A DNA stretch of 47,009 bases, from the NCBI GenBank assembly GCA_025352325.1, contig JANXTR010000030.1, forward strand, positions 1-47,009, read 5' to 3'. This DNA comes from Microbacteriaceae bacterium (lineage in GTDB: Bacteria; Actinomycetota; Actinomycetes; Actinomycetales; Microbacteriaceae). Below, piece after piece: positions 16,729 through 24,869 of the stretch; positions within the stretch are counted from its first letter, which is position 1; every line of letters starts with the position of its first letter. The notes beneath the pieces are model-generated. The model worked only from the letters and a program-made list of their open reading frames with translations, was not told the DNA's origin and did not search any database. The position numbers were made by a program, and so were the translations under genes.

Positions 16729-18390
16729 GTGCCCATCGCCCTGAGTCGCGCCGCCGCGGTCATCACCGCGGTCGAGTTCGACGACTCCGGCGAGGAGCTC
16801 GCCCGCCACGAGCTCGGTGCGGTCGGACTGCCCGCGTGGGTGCGCGAGCGGGAGCTGCTGCGACGGCAGCGCTGGGTGTGGAACGACACCGTGCGCTGGT
16901 ACCCAGCGCTGCTCGAGGCGGGCGTGCGGGTCGAGCGCTGCGTCGACCTGCGGCTGTGCCACCGCATCCTGCGCCGAGCAGCCTCGACGGCCGGATCCGA
17001 GCTCGCCACCGCACCGCGCGGTCGCTGGGACGCCTCGGCGCCGGCGGCAGCCGCGGCCTCCGACATCCCGATCGCCGCCCTCTTCGACCTCGACCCGCCG
17101 CTGGCCGACGATGATCCGGTCGCCGAGTGGCGCCGCCAGCGCGCGGCCGTCGACGGCAGTGCCGCCCCCGGCCGCCTTGCCCTACTGCTCGCCGGCGAGA
17201 GCGTCGGCGCCCTGGTCGCCGTCGAGATGCGCTTCGCGGGACTGCCGTGGAGTCCCGAACGCCACGACGAGCTGCTCACCGAACTGCTGGGTCCGCGTCC
17301 CGTCGCGGGTCGTCCGGTCAAGATGGAGGCCGTGCTCGCCCGGGTGCGCGCGGAGCTCGACGAGCCTGGCCTCAATCCCGATTCCCCGGTCGAGCTGGTG
17401 AAGGGCCTGCAGCGCGCGGGCTTGCGGGTCACCTCGACCCGCTCCTGGGAGCTCAAGCAGATCGAGCATCCGGCCATCCCGCCCCTGCTCGAATACAAGA
17501 AGCTCTCGCGGCTGTACTCCGCGAATGGATGGCATTGGCTCGACGAATGGGTCACCGACGGTCGCTTCCGCCCGAGCTACGTTCCCGGCGGGGTGGTTAC
17601 CGGTCGCTGGGCGTCGGACGGCGGGGGAGCGTTGCAGCTACCCAAGCAGGTGCGGGCCGCGGTCATTCCCGATCCCGGGTGGACCTTCGTGGTGGCCGAT
17701 GCCTCACAGCTCGAGCCGCGGGTACTCGCGGCTATCTCGGGAGACGCGGCGATGGCCCGGGCCGGACAGGCGCAGGACATGTACCAGGGCATGGTCGACT
17801 CGGGGGCCGTCGAGACCCGGCCGCAGGCGAAGTACGGGATGCTCGGGGCGATCTACGGCGGGACGACGGGCGAGAGCGGGCGGATGCGCCCGCGGATCGC
17901 CCGCGCCTTCCCGAAGGCGATGGAGTACGTCGAGTCGGCGGCGCGCGCGGGGGAGCGCGGCGAGGTGGTGAGCACCTGGCTCGGGCGGAGCTCGCCGCCG
18001 GGCCGCGGCGACGCTCACGACGAGACGGCCTCAGACGCGCAACTGCGCCAGCTGCGCTCCGATGCACGGGGGTGGGGGCGCTTCACCCGCAACTTCGTGG
18101 TGCAGGGGACGGCCGCCGAGTGGGCGCTGTGCTGGATGGGCTCGCTGCGCCGTCGCCTCTGGGAGCTTGGCGGGGGAGACGCCGCCGCCGACCCGCTGAC
18201 GGCACGGCCGCACCTGGTGTTCTTCCTGCACGACGAGCTGATCGTGCACACCCCCGTGGGCGTGGCCGAAGCGGTCGCCGAGGCGCTTCGGGAGTCCGCC
18301 GCGGAGGCGGGCCGGCTTCTGTTCGGGGCCGCTCCCGTCGAGTTCGCGATCACCGTCGCGACGGTCGACAGCTATGACCAGGCGAAGTAG
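16729..18390 (+). CDS. PolA-like bifunctional 3'-5' exonuclease/DNA polymerase
   Basis: 553 residues from GTG. The polymerase half follows family A: motif A VVADASQLEPRVLAAISGD (Asp324), motif B RPQAKYGMLGAIYGG (Lys368), and motif C FLHDELIVHTP (Asp502). Substrate-binding positions RWASDGGGALQLPKQVR match the TGR-LSS-NLQNIP region of Pol I. The N-terminal 170 residues correspond to the exonuclease position, but no clear DEDD triad can be seen. It is about 375 residues shorter than Pol I. The Pol I Phe762 position is Leu (372), an unusual change in the nucleotide-binding helix. The in vivo role is unknown; repair is the usual guess. CAGACT lies 6 nt before the GTG, consistent with a leaderless transcript. 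Confidence 0.88.
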   Translation: MPIALSRAAAVITAVEFDDSGEELARHELGAVGLPAWVRERELLRRQRWVWNDTVRWYPALLEAGVRVERCVDLRLCHRILRRAASTAGSELATAPRGRWDASAPAAAAASDIPIAALFDLDPPLADDDPVAEWRRQRAAVDGSAAPGRLALLLAGESVGALVAVEMRFAGLPWSPERHDELLTELLGPRPVAGRPVKMEAVLARVRAELDEPGLNPDSPVELVKGLQRAGLRVTSTRSWELKQIEHPAIPPLLEYKKLSRLYSANGWHWLDEWVTDGRFRPSYVPGGVVTGRWASDGGGALQLPKQVRAAVIPDPGWTFVVADASQLEPRVLAAISGDAAMARAGQAQDMYQGMVDSGAVETRPQAKYGMLGAIYGGTTGESGRMRPRIARAFPKAMEYVESAARAGERGEVVSTWLGRSSPPGRGDAHDETASDAQLRQLRSDARGWGRFTRNFVVQGTAAEWALCWMGSLRRRLWELGGGDAAADPLTARPHLVFFLHDELIVHTPVGVAEAVAEALRESAAEAGRLLFGAAPVEFAITVATVDSYDQAK

Positions 18391-18411
18391 CCCGGACGAC
18401 ACGAAAACCGA

Positions 18412-18454
18412 CGGAATCCCACTGTTGTGATTCCGCCTCGTCTTCCTGCATAAT
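18412..18454 (+). promoter_or_regulatory. Hairpin and promoter ahead of DUF3145
   Basis: CGGAATC (18412-18418) pairs perfectly with GATTCCG (18429-18435) just after the polymerase gene, a possible weak terminator. The same stretch offers a promoter for DUF3145: -35 TTGTGA at 18425-18430 and -10 CATAAT at 18449-18454, 18 bases apart. The -35 overlaps the hairpin. Confidence 0.45.
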
Positions 18455-18521
18455 TCAGCCAGTACTTGAAGTTTCCGTTCGTCAGTCGATGGGGAAGTCG
18501 CACCGACGAATGGAGAGACAA

Positions 18522-19055
18522 GTGACTGCTGCATACAGTGCTGACCAACAGCAAGAACGTGCCCAGGCACGTGGAGTGGTGTTCATCCACTCTGCTCCGA
18601 GCGCGCTCCGACCCCACATTGAGTGGGCGGCCGGGCGCGCCCTCGGTCGTGCCGTGAACTTCGACTGGCGCGGCCAGCCGGTGCTTCCGGGTGCCCACCG
18701 CACCGAGTACTACTGGGAGGGCCCGCGCGGAACCGGCGCCGTCCTCGCGTCCGCCCTGCGCGGGTGGGAGCACCTCCGCTACGAAGTCACCGAGGACACC
18801 TCCCCGGGTAGCGACGGCGGTCGGTGGATGCACACCCCCGACCTCGGCATCTTCTTCGCCCAGACCGACACGGCGGGCAACGTCGTCATCCCGGAGGATC
18901 GAGTGCGGTTCGCCATGGAGTCCGCGGGTTCCGACGCCTTCGAACTCCACCGAGAACTGCGTCTCGCGCTCGGTCAGGCGTGGGATGACGAGCTCGAGTC
19001 GTTCCGCCGCGCAACCGAGGACAGCGCTGTCGTCTGGTTGCACAAAGTTGGCTAA
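18522..19055 (+). CDS. DUF3145 family protein
   Basis: 177 residues from GTG (V-TAAYSADQQQERAQARG) with GGAGAG upstream. The family pattern is unmistakable: GVVFIHSAPSALRPHIEWA, FDWRGQPVLPG, GTGAVLASALRGWEHLRYEV, HTPDLGIFFAQTD, VIPEDRVRFAME and the C-terminal WLHKVG. The family occurs almost only in actinobacteria; its function is not established. The small, soluble, well-conserved sequence and its own promoter suggest a housekeeping role, which is inference. Confidence 0.93.
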   Translation: MTAAYSADQQQERAQARGVVFIHSAPSALRPHIEWAAGRALGRAVNFDWRGQPVLPGAHRTEYYWEGPRGTGAVLASALRGWEHLRYEVTEDTSPGSDGGRWMHTPDLGIFFAQTDTAGNVVIPEDRVRFAMESAGSDAFELHRELRLALGQAWDDELESFRRATEDSAVVWLHKVG

Positions 19056-19164
19056 GCATCGCGCAGGACGGACAGCGGGTATCTTCCCGCGCATCGGGAT
19101 CAGGCCGAGGGCAGATGGTCTCGATGAGTCGCGGGGGCGATTGTCCGGACAGGACGAGCGGAGG

Positions 19165-19293
19165 GTGACTTCCGCAGCACCCGCGCTCTCGGTGCTTCAG
19201 GCGATGGAGATCCTCGAGCGGATCGCCGACCGACGCGCACAGCACGTGGGCGTGTCGCTGGGACTCGTCGATCGGATCCAGGCGCTTCCCTAG
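19165..19293 (+). CDS. Possible 42-residue small protein
   Basis: A short frame from GTG preceded by GCGGAGG reads MTSAAPALSVLQAMEILERI, then ADRRAQHVGVSLGLVDRIQA and LP. It is a plausible amphipathic helix pair, and its stop overlaps by 4 bases the stop of the convergent glycoside hydrolase. The rest of the 19056-19289 gap shows nothing else. No family is recognised, and it may be chance. Confidence 0.35.
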   Translation: MTSAAPALSVLQAMEILERIADRRAQHVGVSLGLVDRIQALP

Positions 19294-21146
19294 GGTCGAG
19301 TGCCCTGGATCATCGCCCGCAACGTCTCGATCGGCAGCTTCGGAACCCGGTTCTCGTCGGTCAGACCGTTGGTCTCCTGCAGCGTGTCGGTGAGTTGGGT
19401 ATAGACCCAGCCGACCAGGCCCCTGCTGCCGTTGATGGCATCCAGGATCTCACGCAGTCGTCGCTCGAAGTCGTCCGGCGAGCCGGCGGTCGAGTATCCC
19501 CACGCGTCGTCGAGGGAGCCCTGCACGTCGAAGCTGATGCCGCCGAACTCCGTGAGCATGATCGGCTGGCCACGGTCCAGGTCGTCAGAGAGACGCATGC
19601 GGCGCCCGGCGGGGCCGAAGCTGGCGAGCACGGCGCGGGATGCGGCATCCGTTCCATAACGCTCGCTCAGGATGCCGCCGGCCGACTCGTAGTCGTGGAT
19701 CGTCCACAGGTCGGAGTCGAGGTGCTCCCATCCGTCGTTCGTGATGACGGGACGTGACGGGTCGAGGGCGCGGGTCAGCTCGGTGAGACCGCGTGCGTAG
19801 CTGCGCACCCGCGGTTCGTGCGCGATGTGTTGCACGCCCCAGCTCTCATTGAGCGGCACCCAGACGACGATCGACGGATGTGAGAGGTCGCGGTCGATCG
19901 CGGACACCCACTCCTCGGTGTTCCGTCGCACGGCGGTCGGCGAGAACTCGAAGGCGCCGGGAGCTTCGCCCCAGAGCAGCAGCCCCAGGCGGTCGGCCCA
20001 GTACAGGAACCGCGGATCCTCGATCTTCTGGTGCACCCGTGCGGTGTTGAACCCGAGATCGAGGATGAGTTGCACCTCGTCGCGCAGCGCGACCGCCGAC
20101 GGAGCGGCGAGGTGGCTCTCGGGCCAATAGCCCTGCTCGAGCACTCCGCGCAGGTAGTACGGGCGGTCGTTCAACAAGAAGTGGCCGCCGCCGATCGCGG
20201 CGGAACGCAGGCCGAGGTAGGAGTCGACAGCGTCCACGACCACGCCGCCGTCACTGTCGGCGCTCGCATCGAGCAGCTCGACGCGAGCATCCAGCAGGCG
20301 CGGGTGCTCCGGGCTCCACAGGATGTGCTCGTAGTCCTGCCCGTTGATCTGGCGGGCCAGGGGCAGGTCGAGCTCGATCCGGTCGCCATCGACGCGGAGA
20401 GAGAGCTCGGCCAGCGTCGCATTCTCGAAGTCGAGGGATACGCGCAGTGTCATCGGCTCGGTCGGCCGTCGACTCAGACGCACCGCCAGGTGCACGCTGC
20501 CGCCCGGCACATCCGGGACCCAGCCGAGGTGCTCGATCGACAGCCGCGGCACGGCTTCGAGCCAGACCGGCTGCCAGATTCCGGTCGTGCGGTGGTACCA
20601 GATGACGTGCGGGTGCTCCTGCCAGTCCTGCTTCCCGCGGGGCTGGCCGATATCGTGCGGGTCATCCTCGGCGCGCACGACGAGCGTCTGTGTCGGTCGT
20701 GCGGGGTCGATCGAGTCGGTCGCGTCGAAGGAGAAGGGGACGTGCCCGCCCTCGTGGTGGCCGAGCAGCGAGCCGTTGAGCCAGACCGAGGCGCGGTAGT
20801 CAACGGCCCCGAAATGGATCAGCAGCCGATCGCCCTGCGCGCCCGGCCCGTCACCAAGCCCGGCCGCGGCGAACTCGGCTGTTGTCAGCTCGCGTCGATA
20901 CCAGACGACGGGATGGAAGCCGGTGGCGCCGATGCCGGATGCCGCGGACTCCGGCGGGAACGGGACCGTGATGGTGGCCGCCGCCTCGTGCACGAGGTTC
21001 CAGTGCTCGGCGAGGCCGACATCCGCGTCGTCGTGATCGAAGCCCCACGGCCCGGACAGCTCGACCCACGTCGGTCGGAGCAGCTGGGGACGCGGGTGCG
21101 TGCCGTCCTGCTGGCTGGCGCGAGTCGGCGTCACGTCCGCCGTCAA
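19290..21146 (-). CDS. Glycoside hydrolase family 2 (beta-glucuronidase/galactosidase-like)
   Basis: 618 residues. Domain order: jelly-roll sugar-binding domain (about 1-190, VWYRRELTTAE, ASVWLNGSLLGHHEGGHVPF), an immunoglobulin-like domain (about 200-310), and a TIM barrel. YLRGVLEQGYWPES and FNTARVHQKIEDPRFLYWAD open the barrel. The acid/base Glu is in VWVPLNESWG and the nucleophile Glu in IMLTEFGG. No signal peptide, so cytoplasmic. The substrate (beta-galactoside, glucuronide or mannoside) is not decided. The start is TTG at 21146, overlapping the fabF stop as TTGA, so translation is probably coupled to fabF; a GTG four codons later is an alternative. Confidence 0.87.
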   Translation of the reverse strand: MTADVTPTRASQQDGTHPRPQLLRPTWVELSGPWGFDHDDADVGLAEHWNLVHEAAATITVPFPPESAASGIGATGFHPVVWYRRELTTAEFAAAGLGDGPGAQGDRLLIHFGAVDYRASVWLNGSLLGHHEGGHVPFSFDATDSIDPARPTQTLVVRAEDDPHDIGQPRGKQDWQEHPHVIWYHRTTGIWQPVWLEAVPRLSIEHLGWVPDVPGGSVHLAVRLSRRPTEPMTLRVSLDFENATLAELSLRVDGDRIELDLPLARQINGQDYEHILWSPEHPRLLDARVELLDASADSDGGVVVDAVDSYLGLRSAAIGGGHFLLNDRPYYLRGVLEQGYWPESHLAAPSAVALRDEVQLILDLGFNTARVHQKIEDPRFLYWADRLGLLLWGEAPGAFEFSPTAVRRNTEEWVSAIDRDLSHPSIVVWVPLNESWGVQHIAHEPRVRSYARGLTELTRALDPSRPVITNDGWEHLDSDLWTIHDYESAGGILSERYGTDAASRAVLASFGPAGRRMRLSDDLDRGQPIMLTEFGGISFDVQGSLDDAWGYSTAGSPDDFERRLREILDAINGSRGLVGWVYTQLTDTLQETNGLTDENRVPKLPIETLRAMIQGTRP

Positions 21147-22384
21147 CTGTCGTAGCTCCGGATCGCGACGACCGAGTTGTGGCCGCCGAATCCGAACGAG
21201 TTCGAGATGGCGAGCTGTGGAGCGTCGCCGAGCGGCTGGGTCTCGCCCCCGACCGACAGCGGGATCTCGGGATCCTTCTCGGTGAGGTTGATCGTCGGGG
21301 GAGCCAGGCGGTTCTTGACCGCGAGGATCGTGAAGATCGCCTCGAGCGCACCCGTACCGCCGAGCAGGTGGCCGGTGGCCGCCTTCGTGGCCGATACCGG
21401 GATGTCGTGCACCCGCTCGCCGAACACGGCCAGCAGCGCCTTGTATTCGGCGATGTCGCCGACCGGCGTGCTGGTGGCGTGCGCGTTGATGTGGGTGACG
21501 TCGTCGACCGTCGCGCCTGCCTGATCGAGGGCGGCACGGACCGCACGAGCGGCACCCCAGCCCTCGGGGTCGGGCGCGGTGATGTGGTAGCTGTCGCTCG
21601 TGACCCCACCCCCCGCGATCTCGGCGTAGATGTGCGCGCCCCGAGCCAAAGCGTGCTCTTCGGTCTCGAGCACGAGCGCCGCGGCGCCCTCGCCCATCAC
21701 GAAGCCGTCGCGGCTGATGTCGTAGGGCCGCGAGGCGGTCGCCGGGTCGTCATTGCGCTTGCTGAGCGCCTGCATCGAGGCGAAGGAGGCGAGTGTGATG
21801 CCGTGGATGCACGACTCCGAGCCACCTGCGACGATCATGTCGGCGTAGCCGGCCTGCAGGTGGTCGTAGGCGTTCGCGATGGACTCGGTACTCGAGGCGC
21901 AGGCGGACACGTCGGTGCGGGCGAACGCCCGCGCGTTGAGGCTCATGCTCACGGCCGCGGCGGCCGCGTTCGGCATCAGCATCGGGACGGTCATCGGGAG
22001 GACGCGGCGCGGTCCCTTCTCCTTGAGGGTGTCCCAGGCGTCGAGCAGTGTCCACAGCCCGCCGATGCCGGTCGCCCACTCCACGCCGAGGCGCTCGGGT
22101 TCGATATCGGGGGCTCCGGCATCCGCCCACGCCTCGCGGGCCGAGATGAGGGCGAACTGGCTCACCGGATCAAGTCGCTTGATCTCGATCCGCTCGAGCA
22201 CCTGGTCCGGACGCACCTTGGCCTCCGCGGCGAAGGTGACGGGCAGCTCCAGCTCGGCGACCCAGGGGTGGGTCAGCGAGCGGGCGCCGGACTCGCCGGC
22301 CAGCAGGCCGGTCCAGCTCTCAGCTGCGGTGCCGCCGAGAGGCGAGGACGCTCCGATACCGGTGACGACGATCTTCTTGGTCAT
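21143..22384 (-). CDS. fabF: Beta-ketoacyl-ACP synthase II
   Basis: 413 residues, normal length. It condenses malonyl-ACP with acyl-ACP in fatty-acid elongation. Catalytic triad: Cys162 in DVSACASSTESIANAYDH, His in INAHATSTPVGD, and His in KAATGHLLGG. GFGGHNSVV closes the C terminus. It is the last fatty-acid gene of the minus-strand cluster, 111 bases after acpP with structured spacer RNA between, and shares 4 bases with the glycoside hydrolase start. Confidence 0.97.
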   Translation of the reverse strand: MTKKIVVTGIGASSPLGGTAAESWTGLLAGESGARSLTHPWVAELELPVTFAAEAKVRPDQVLERIEIKRLDPVSQFALISAREAWADAGAPDIEPERLGVEWATGIGGLWTLLDAWDTLKEKGPRRVLPMTVPMLMPNAAAAAVSMSLNARAFARTDVSACASSTESIANAYDHLQAGYADMIVAGGSESCIHGITLASFASMQALSKRNDDPATASRPYDISRDGFVMGEGAAALVLETEEHALARGAHIYAEIAGGGVTSDSYHITAPDPEGWGAARAVRAALDQAGATVDDVTHINAHATSTPVGDIAEYKALLAVFGERVHDIPVSATKAATGHLLGGTGALEAIFTILAVKNRLAPPTINLTEKDPEIPLSVGGETQPLGDAPQLAISNSFGFGGHNSVVAIRSYDS

Positions 22385-22407
22385 TCGATCCTTCTCCCGT
22401 GGAAGAA

Positions 22408-22466
22408 CCCGGCGAGCGCCGGGCGATGAGCGGGGAGGCGCGCGATGCGCCCCCCAGCTCGATGCC
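22408..22466 (-). promoter_or_regulatory. Structured acpP-fabF spacer
   Basis: The 111-base spacer holds two GC-rich inverted repeats: CCCGGCG-AG-CGCCGGG (22408-22423), and a second around 22432-22455 in which GGGG-A-GGCGC pairs with GCGCC-CCC across a five-base loop. Other cluster junctions are only a few bases or overlap. The structures could reduce read-through or protect acpP mRNA, which is needed in excess over fabF. Confidence 0.4.
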
Positions 22467-22495
22467 TACTGCGCAGGCCGGAGCCTCGAAGGGCC

Positions 22496-22744
22496 CTAGC
22501 CCTGCGCGTTGACGATGAAGGTGACGGCGTCGCCGACGGTGACGAGGTTCTTGACCTCTTCGTCGGGGATCTTCACGTCGAACTTCTCCTCGGCGTTGAC
22601 GACGATCGTCATCATCGAGATCGAGTCGATGTCGAGGTCGTCGGTGAACGACTTGCCCAACTCCACCGTGTCGGTCGCGATGCCGGTTTCGTCGTTGATC
22701 AGTTCAGCCAGACCGGCGAGAACCTCGTCCTGGGACAGTGCCAT
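22496..22744 (-). CDS. acpP: Acyl carrier protein
   Basis: 82 residues from ATG (MALSQDEVLAGLAELINDET) with AAGGAGAT at ideal spacing; the extra upstream codons lack a ribosome site. Ser41 in DLDIDSISMM is the 4'-phosphopantetheine attachment site. The acidic four-helix profile is typical. It carries growing acyl chains for FabD, FabH and FabF, whose genes flank it. Confidence 0.97.
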   Translation of the reverse strand: MALSQDEVLAGLAELINDETGIATDTVELGKSFTDDLDIDSISMMTIVVNAEEKFDVKIPDEEVKNLVTVGDAVTFIVNAQG

Positions 22745-22800
22745 TTTTGTATCTCCTTGAGGGGTGGAACAGGGGTTTTGTCGAACGACCGTCAACAATC

Positions 22801-23799
22801 CTAGGGGAGCCGTACCACCTGGGCGCCGTAGACGAGGCCCGCGCCGAAGCCGATCTGCAGGGCGAGGCCGCCGCTGAGCTCGGGGTGCTCCTCGAGCAGT
22901 CGGTGCGTCGCCAGCGGGATCGAGGCGGCCGAGGTATTGCCGGTCGTCTCGATGTCGCGACCGATCTGCACGGTGTCGGGCAGGCCGATCTGCTTGGCCA
23001 GCTCATCGATGATGCGCATGTTGGCTTGGTGCGGGATGAAGGCGGCGAGATCGGCCGGCGTGACGCCGGCCCCCTCGAGAGCCTGCTTCGCGACCTTGGC
23101 CATCTCCCAGACCGCCCAGCGGAACACGGTCTGGCCGTCCTGGCGCATGCGTGGCCAGGGCTTCTCGCCGTCGAGGTACTCCTCAAAGGTCGCGTTCATG
23201 CCCACGGCATCCCACTTGGAGCCGTCGGAGCCCCAGACCGTCGCCGAGATACCGGGATCGTCGCTCGGACCGACAATCGCCGCGCCGGCGCCGTCGCCGA
23301 GCAGGAACGAGATCGTCCGATCGGTCGGGTCGACGTACTGCGAGAGCTTCTCGGCGCCCACCACGAGCACGTACTCGGCAGCCCCGGCACGAATGAGGGC
23401 ATCGGCCTGGGCGATCCCGTATGTGTAGCCGGCGCAGGCGGCCCCGATGTCGTACGCGGGTGCGGGAGTGGCGCCGATGCGCTCGGCGAGGAGCGACGAC
23501 ACGGAGGGAGTCACCGCAACGTTGCTGATCGTGGAGACCAACACCGCTCCGATCTGGTCCGGGCGGATGCCGGCCTTCTCGATCGCTTCCCGCGAGGCGG
23601 TCTCGGCGAGGTCGATCGCGTCGACACCCTTCCGAGCGCGCTTCCGGGTGACGATGCCGGTGCGCTGACGGATCCATTCGTCTGAGGAGTCGATCGCCTC
23701 GACGAGCTCGTCGTTGGTGACGATCACGTCGCCGCGTGCGGCTCCGAGGGCGAGGATGCGGCTGCCGGGATGCCCGACGGACTGCTTGAGGGTGGTCAT
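22801..23799 (-). CDS. fabH: Beta-ketoacyl-ACP synthase III
   Basis: 332 residues. It starts fatty-acid chains by condensing an acyl-CoA primer with malonyl-ACP. Active-site Cys122 in GAACAGYTYG, His in AFIPHQANMRI and Asn in TTGNTSAASIP are all present, with GFGAGLVYGAQVV at the end. The ATG overlaps the fabD stop as ATGA, showing translational coupling. In branched-chain-lipid actinobacteria this enzyme usually prefers branched primers, which is inference here. Confidence 0.97.
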   Translation of the reverse strand: MTTLKQSVGHPGSRILALGAARGDVIVTNDELVEAIDSSDEWIRQRTGIVTRKRARKGVDAIDLAETASREAIEKAGIRPDQIGAVLVSTISNVAVTPSVSSLLAERIGATPAPAYDIGAACAGYTYGIAQADALIRAGAAEYVLVVGAEKLSQYVDPTDRTISFLLGDGAGAAIVGPSDDPGISATVWGSDGSKWDAVGMNATFEEYLDGEKPWPRMRQDGQTVFRWAVWEMAKVAKQALEGAGVTPADLAAFIPHQANMRIIDELAKQIGLPDTVQIGRDIETTGNTSAASIPLATHRLLEEHPELSGGLALQIGFGAGLVYGAQVVRLP

Positions 23800-24770
23800 G
23801 CGTCAACTCCCGTGTCTGCGGCATCGATGTCCGCATCCTGCGCGGCGTCGAGCAGTTCGTGCGCGGCGGCGATGTCATCTGGGGTCTTCACCGCGACGGT
23901 CGGCAGGCCCTTGAGACCGCGCTTGGCGAGTCCGACCAGCGCGCCGGCGGGCGCGAGCTCGATCAGCCCGGTCACCCCGGCGGCCGCGAAGGCCGCCATG
24001 TCGAGATCCCAGCGCACCGGCGAGGCCACTTGGCCGACCAAGAGGTCGACGAAGGCCGAGCCGCTCGTGACGATCGAGCCGTCGCGGTTGGTCCAGATCG
24101 TCCAGCTCGGGTCATACACCTCGAGGCCATCGGCGACCGAGCGGAGCGCCTCGACCGCGGGCTGCATGTAGCGCGTGTGGAAGGCCCCGGCGACCTGGAG
24201 CGGGATGACGCGCGCTCCCGCTGGCGGGTCGGCCTGCAGCGCGGCTAAGGCGGGCAGTTCGCCGGCGACCACGATCTGGCCGCCGCCGTTGAAGTTGGCG
24301 GGTTGGAGCCCGAGGGTGTCGAGCTTCGCAAGCAGTTCGTCCTGGTCGCCGCCGATCACGGCGCTCATCCCGGTTGCGACCTGCGCAGCGGCCGCCGCCA
24401 TGGCCTTCCCGCGGGCGCTGACCAGCCCCATCGCGTCGTGCTCGCTCAGGATGCCGGCGCCTGCTGCCGCGGCAACCTCGCCGACCGAGTGGCCCGCGAT
24501 GCCCGCGGTCTTGCTCTTCCACGCGGAACCGGAGCCCTCGTCGAGCACGGCCGCCAGGGCCATCAGCGAGGCGGCCACGATGAGCGGCTGAGCGACGGCT
24601 GTGTCACGGATGGTGTCGGCGTCCGACACGGTGCCGTGGGCGGCGAGGTCGACGCCCGCGGCCTCAGACAGAGCGCCCAGGTGATCCGCGAAGCGGGGTT
24701 CCGCCAGCCAGGGTTCCAGGAATCCGGGGGTCTGCGATCCCTGACCCGGTGCGACGATGACAACACTCAC
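23796..24770 (-). CDS. fabD: Malonyl-CoA:ACP transacylase
   Basis: 324 residues from GTG. It loads malonyl groups onto ACP. IVAPGQGSQTPGFL opens the protein; the nucleophile Ser95 lies in IAGHSVGEVAAA and the partner His in GAFHTRYMQPA. FabD leads the fabD-fabH-acpP-fabF run. The 99-base gap upstream, after fasR, probably holds its promoter, since fasR ends in a small hairpin (GGCCCC-TACTT-GGGGCC at 24865-24881). Confidence 0.96.
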   Translation of the reverse strand: MSVVIVAPGQGSQTPGFLEPWLAEPRFADHLGALSEAAGVDLAAHGTVSDADTIRDTAVAQPLIVAASLMALAAVLDEGSGSAWKSKTAGIAGHSVGEVAAAAGAGILSEHDAMGLVSARGKAMAAAAAQVATGMSAVIGGDQDELLAKLDTLGLQPANFNGGGQIVVAGELPALAALQADPPAGARVIPLQVAGAFHTRYMQPAVEALRSVADGLEVYDPSWTIWTNRDGSIVTSGSAFVDLLVGQVASPVRWDLDMAAFAAAGVTGLIELAPAGALVGLAKRGLKGLPTVAVKTPDDIAAAHELLDAAQDADIDAADTGVDA

Positions 24771-24869
24771 CCGGCCAGTCTCTCAACTCGGAGGGCCCCG
24801 CGTCGAACATCCGGTACTAAGAATCGCGCGAGACCTTGGCGGATTGCGACAGAACCCCCGCCGTGGCCC

